Source: Lateolabrax maculatus (lineage: Eukaryota; Chordata; Actinopteri; Acropomatiformes; Lateolabracidae). From it: a stretch of DNA of 64,000 nt. This document shows positions 59,301 to 64,000 of the stretch, one piece after another (position 1 is the first letter of the stretch; each line of letters begins with the position of its first letter). The stretch spans positions 5,515,501 through 5,579,500 of the forward strand of contig CM062216.1 in assembly GCA_031216445.1 (NCBI GenBank), written 5' to 3'. Made by a program: the position numbers and the translations under genes. The notes beneath the pieces are model-generated. The model was not told where the DNA came from. It saw nothing but the letters and a program-made list of their open reading frames with translations, and did no database searches.

Positions 59301-62300
59301 AGAAAAAGAGGGATAGTTTGCATGGCAAGACACCATCTCCTACAGTTAGTGCACCTTTCAATCTTGTCGGTATGTGTCTTACAAACCACTGTAGAGTTTC
59401 TGCTGAGTGCAACAAAACTCGACTCAAGTGGGTTATCGTTTTCAGCCAAATAATTACGGTGATGTGGGTGGGATGCACCACGCCTCTTCCCTTACATCCA
59501 CCGCAAAGGAGCCTCGCGGCGGCTAAAATTTTAAATTGGTTTCTGCTTACATTCTCCCAAACCGCAGTCCTTTAATTGTGCAATATTAGAGCAATTTAAA
59601 AGACTTGCGAGTTCAGTTGGGGCTGCAGATCAGTTGCCTGAAAGCGGAAAAAAAATGGCCGCATTATCTGTTTTTTCGAAGGCACATGAATGCTGCGAGT
59701 TCAGGTAGTTGCAGCAGCCAGAGAGCCTCACAGGTATTTACTGTTGGGGGCTGTATTACACGTGGTTGCATAAGATATAAAAATATGACATCCTCTGAAT
59801 AACAGCATGTTTTTTATCTAATCATAGCAGAGCAACAAATTGGTACATTCAGCTGCTTTGATATAAGGCCGCAGGGCAGTCATGGCACAAAATACCAGAA
59901 ACTTTTTTTGTACTTCGATCAAAAATGGCACCTTTCTCCTGGATTAAGCTCTGGTAAGTTTTTGTCTGCACCTTGAGTCAAGCTGGTGGATATTAGGTGA
60001 AAATCACCACACTTGCCCATGTTGATCCTGCAGAAGCAGAGCTATGACGCGTGAAGAAAAAAAAAAAAAAGAAGAGATGAATGGCGGTGCAGAAAGGAAG
60101 ACCAACTCCCCTCTAGAGCGCCAATCCAGCAGGATGTCGCTTATCTCTCTGGCCGGTAAAGTGCGGTTGAGGCTCCGGTCAGCATCCTTAACCGCTATCT
60201 GTCACTCTACCTCCTTCCCTTCCCCCCTCACCTGCCTCCCCCTTTGCTACACTGGGACCGGCTCAGTTTCAACCTGGCTGCGGTCGGAGACGGACAGGAT
60301 GAGGTAGACGGGGAGTTGGACTGAGTCTGCAGGGCAGGTGGGGAGTGTTGGATGTGCGGGGGGAGGTGGGGGTGCATTGTTAGAGGCTAACCCATGGGGC
60401 TGTTCAGTTCAGGGGCTCTTCTCCTCTCCCTCTGTCTGTCCTGGCGAGAGGAGAGGTAGTGTCTCCTGCATCATTAATGAAGGCGGTTGACGCCCCGTGC
60501 AGCAGTGCCCAGCAGCCAAAGTCTCTCCTGCCTGCCACCCGCCTGGAAGTTTGAAAGAGAGCTGATGTAGTGTATATCCACACTATGGTAATGACAGAGG
60601 TAAAGCCAGGCCTCACTCTGCTTTGGCAGTCCATGCTGTATAATCAGCCATGACGAATAGAACAACTCGGGAGATGGAGAGGTCTGCTAACTTTGGGCTG
60701 GCACACGTTGTGTCTCCATTGTGAAGTTTATGAGTAATAAAGGAGGCATATTCAAAGAGAATCCATCACATGAAACTTCTGAACATGAAAGCTGCTGTCT
60801 GTGTCTATGAAGTGTAATCTCGACTAAGCAGTGAAGAACAATGAACTAATTAAAAGATACTTTTTTTTTTTTCCAAAATTCAAGTTTGATTGAATCCTGG
60901 ATAACATGCATCTCAAAAGGAGATGGAAGCTCTGTCAGAGACTGTTTACTGTAAAATGCACAATGGAGACAGACAGACAGGGAAAAAAAACTACCTCTGC
61001 TCTCCTTTCATCTACATTGAAGACAACCATGTCACAATTGTTGCCTCCTCAGATTTCCTGATCAAAGTGCCTTAGTTCAGTTCCAAGCCTTCAAATCACA
61101 TCCATACTTCATTCTGGGAGTTGAACTTTCCGTCGGTGCAATCGATACTTCTTTCTGATTTTCGGCTGAAAATTGCTACTTCTCAGGACTCTCAGCAAGC
61201 AGATGACAGCAACGTATAAACTGTATTTAGAGGCCCGACGTGTGATTTAGAGCTAAACACAGGGTAGCCCCACTAAAGCATCTGAAACTAGGGACAGGGA
61301 ACTATCATTCTGAGGCCGAATATGAAACGTCCTGGTGACAAAAAGCGGGGCTGCAAGGTCTGACGGTACATTACAGTTTGTCAACATTGACTTCATTTTC
61401 TTTTTGTTACACACCAAGTGGGTAGGCTGAGAACACCGAAATGTTAAAATTGGGCTCTCTAGTTTAAATAATTTTCTCTGAATGTAAAACTTTAACTGTA
61501 TTTCTTCTTTCTATATAAGAATAAAGTTGAATATTGTTATTGGATGTTATTTCTTATTTATTCGAGTACGGTATATTGTCAGTCCTGATATCTGTAGTGT
61601 CTTTGGAATGATGAGTTTGAGACCACAACAGTTTGAAAAGTTTGGACAGACTGCGCATTGTATGCTCGAATACATCAAAGACGTCAGAAAGCGGCAGCCA
61701 TTGTTCACTCGGTCTTCATTATTAATTTTCACTTTACTTTAAGAATACTAAATATAGACTGATGCAGAGTGAGACAGCCAAAGAGGAGGGAGACAAAGGC
61801 ACGAGTTAATTCTAACTGCCGATAATTCCGTTTCCATTTGTGGTCTTAAACATTAAGCATATTACACACTTGCGGATACACCATTTTTTACATGTAGAAG
61901 ATAATTAGCAATAAAAGTAGCTGGCCTAGCTTTGCTAGTAAGCCTTCAAAGCCTTCGGTGGTGTTGCTGAAGAGCTGCCTGAATACATCAAAAATATCTG
62001 AGTTGATGAATTCACATATTATACATGAAGACGTGGTGCAAAGTAGGCGTACAGCTACATGAAATTGTGGAATTTTTTCACTTCTGCGACATATGGACTG
62101 GACTTCACAGTATACTATGTGCTATAAGTAGATTCAGAGAATGCCAATAAATATTTTATACCACACCACCTGTTTTGGAGCAAAACACCAATGTTTGCCT
62201 GACATCTCACAGACATTTGTTTGCACTGTCAGCAGGGCCAACCGAAGAGTAAAACAGATGTCTGAATAACTGAGAAAGTGACAAAAAGCCAAGTTCCCAT

Positions 62301-62803
62301 TCCAAAGTGTATGCATATATGTACATGTCGATTAAATAAAAAGAAAATAAAGATCCAAATAATGGTGTGAAATGCTGAACATATTAAAACAAACATGCGT
62401 CCACTAAGGGTTCAACATTTCAATGAGCTCTTCACCAAAAACTCATTCAAGCACACAGATCGACTGGAAAAGGGACATTTGTGCAACTGTTGACAAAGTG
62501 CTTGTCAGTTCTATTCAAATGTGAGAGAGGAGAGAGGACTCAATGCTAATCGACATATGAATGAAGCCAGGGAGGCGAGCTTATTCAGGAAGTGTACCAC
62601 TGCAGCCCTCCACTCCCAGAATAGCCTCCAGCTTTACTGTATCTTCGGCTCTTTGTTAGTGCGTCGCCTCTAGCCTCAGCCTGCTGCATTTGCGAAAAAA
62701 GCGACAACAAAACACTTGTTTTTAGAGGGAAGAGCCCAAATCTGATTCAACTTCAGAGGATTAGAGTAACAATGGGGAGCTCGTGCACTCACACGTGCAT
62801 TCA

Positions 62804-63034
62804 CACACACACACCCACACAGACTGTCTTTCACACACACACACACATGCAGGAGCAGTCCCTGCCCAAGTGGGAATGAACTGCTCCAGAAAGGCCAAGG
62901 CCTTGGCAAGGTAATTAACTGAGGGTGCTTGTTTCACATGGCAGAGTCCATTAAGTGCCATGTCACACTGATGTCAGGGTAAAGGTAGCGCGCGCACGCA
63001 CACACACTCACACACACACACACACACAAACGAA
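62804..63034 (+). repeat. CA-rich microsatellite cluster
   Basis: Three CA tracts (62804-62820, 62833-62847, 62998-63034), the last opened by GCGCGCACGCAC, in the 5' intronic region. Confidence 0.8.
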
Positions 63035-64000
63035 CACACACACTCGGCTTTCAAATGGGGGCAAGAACGTCTGAGGTGGTGATAGTGAAGTGAGAACGAC
63101 AGAGGAAAAGAAGTGGCTGTGGCTTCTCCGGGGCTCTCTAACCGATCCCTCCCTAATCAGCAACCCCACTCCCCCTCCAGGTCCAGCCATCGATCGACAG
63201 CACTACCACCCCAGCGCCGTGATGAGGAGCAGGGGGAGAAGTGGATGTGTTACCCCTCAGTATACCCTCTAATTGCCCTGCCTGGGTTACCGCCACCCAG
63301 CTAGCCCATCAAAATGGCCCCCGCGCCAACTGATGGAGCAACAATTCTGCTGGCAAAGCCTGAAAAACGGGCCCCCGGCATGAGCCCATTAGGCGCGGAT
63401 GACCACACCATACGCTCCTAGAGTGGAGGGCGGCGGGACGGGTGGGAAGGGCTGCATTAGCTGAGGGAGGAAGTGGGTACACTCGTCCCCACAACCACAA
63501 CAGTGAACAAACCGCGAGGGCACCGCACACCTGAGAGCGTATGCCTGCACACATTTGTGCACACACAAACACACACACACACAAGCGTATACCTTTCTGT
63601 GCGTCTCAGAGTACTAGCGCATCTCAGATAACATTGTCCCCACTGAAGAGACTTCCACACAAGCTAACTGAGGTTTATCTCCCACTTAACAGATGAGCCA
63701 AAGGAAACAAGAGAGGCACTCGGGGACTGAGCGAAGGGAGGAATGAGGATGGAGGAGGGGACAAAGTGGAGGTAGAGACAGAGAGAGGCAAAGCAACAAA
63801 GGGGAGAAGCAACAAAGCGCCAAGACAATAAAGTGGCGCTTGCAACACATGGGTGTCCGTGTCGGGCTTGAGGTGAAACCGCTCGGCGAGAAGATGCAAA
63901 GGAGAGGATGATCATCGCAGGCGGGTTTCTCTGACTGCTCTTAAAAAATGATGGTCACACTGAGCCTCAAACTTTGATTGCATAGAGTGTGTGTGTGTGT

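Larger units (their letters stand above)
40626..64000 (-). other. Non-coding region upstream of first rbfox3 coding exon seen (probable 5' intron)
   Basis: 23 kb without a credible coding exon. Long open frames such as those at 55928-56443 and 57039-57527 are low-complexity or lack splice context and family features. It contains two MITEs, a SINE-like fragment, CA and GA tracts, a possible decayed ORF remnant near 43.6-44.1 kb, a G-rich stretch at 55921-55972 and AT-rich blocks typical of conserved non-coding elements near 48.2-48.5 kb and 49.5-49.75 kb. RBFOX genes have very long 5' introns, so the promoter and 5' UTR exons are probably outside the window. No promoter recognised here. Confidence 0.6.

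Noticed and set aside
1..64000. CRISPR arrays, operons, prokaryotic promoters, tRNA or rRNA genes
   Set aside because: None seen. Intron-exon structure, microsatellites and MITEs mark this as vertebrate nuclear DNA.

Overview
This is vertebrate nuclear DNA, most likely from a teleost fish. Short exons with GT-AG borders are separated by long introns, there are many (CA)n tracts, and several dispersed repeats look like families common in ray-finned fish genomes. There are no prokaryotic gene arrays, operons or RNA operons. One gene is certain: an RBFOX-family splicing factor on the minus strand. It fits rbfox3 (NeuN) better than rbfox1 or rbfox2, from the N-terminal MAQPYTPAQYPPPPQNG, the KQQPKRLHV linker, the VTGFPYPATG exon and the C-terminal ASLYRGGYSRFTPY.

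Eleven coding exons were placed by hand between 40625 and 10624: 252, 144, 54, 93, 61, 54, 133, 40, 59, 79 and 45 nt. Every junction is GT-AG and in phase. The sum is 1014 nt (337 codons plus TAA), so the frame closes exactly. From the conserved internal Met (40592..40590) the protein is 326 aa. It has an N-terminal low-complexity region, one RRM (about residues 101-177), a Tyr/Gly/Arg/Pro-rich C-terminal half and a C-terminal PY-type nuclear localisation signal.

Layout, left to right: 1-4.4 kb is a repeat copy, a GC-rich patch and weak exon candidates of a possible neighbouring minus-strand gene. 4.4-10.6 kb is AT-rich and probably holds the rbfox3 3' UTR, whose end I cannot fix. 10.6-40.6 kb is the rbfox3 coding exons and introns. 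40.6-64 kb is non-coding, probably the intron leading to 5' exons beyond the window. Dispersed repeats include four copies of one MITE-like family with TTAAAGGATAAG ends, a foldback element, a hAT-like MITE with CAGTGGTGGA ends and a SINE-like fragment.

The most interesting signal is that (U)GCAUG, the RNA motif bound by RBFOX proteins, lies on the sense strand close to several of the gene's own exons: three copies downstream of the 93-nt exon that carries the second half of the RRM, single copies beside the 40-, 59- and 79-nt exons, and a cluster before the last exon. This suggests an autoregulatory splicing circuit. No new protein system was found, and most long ORFs here are chance or repeat-driven.
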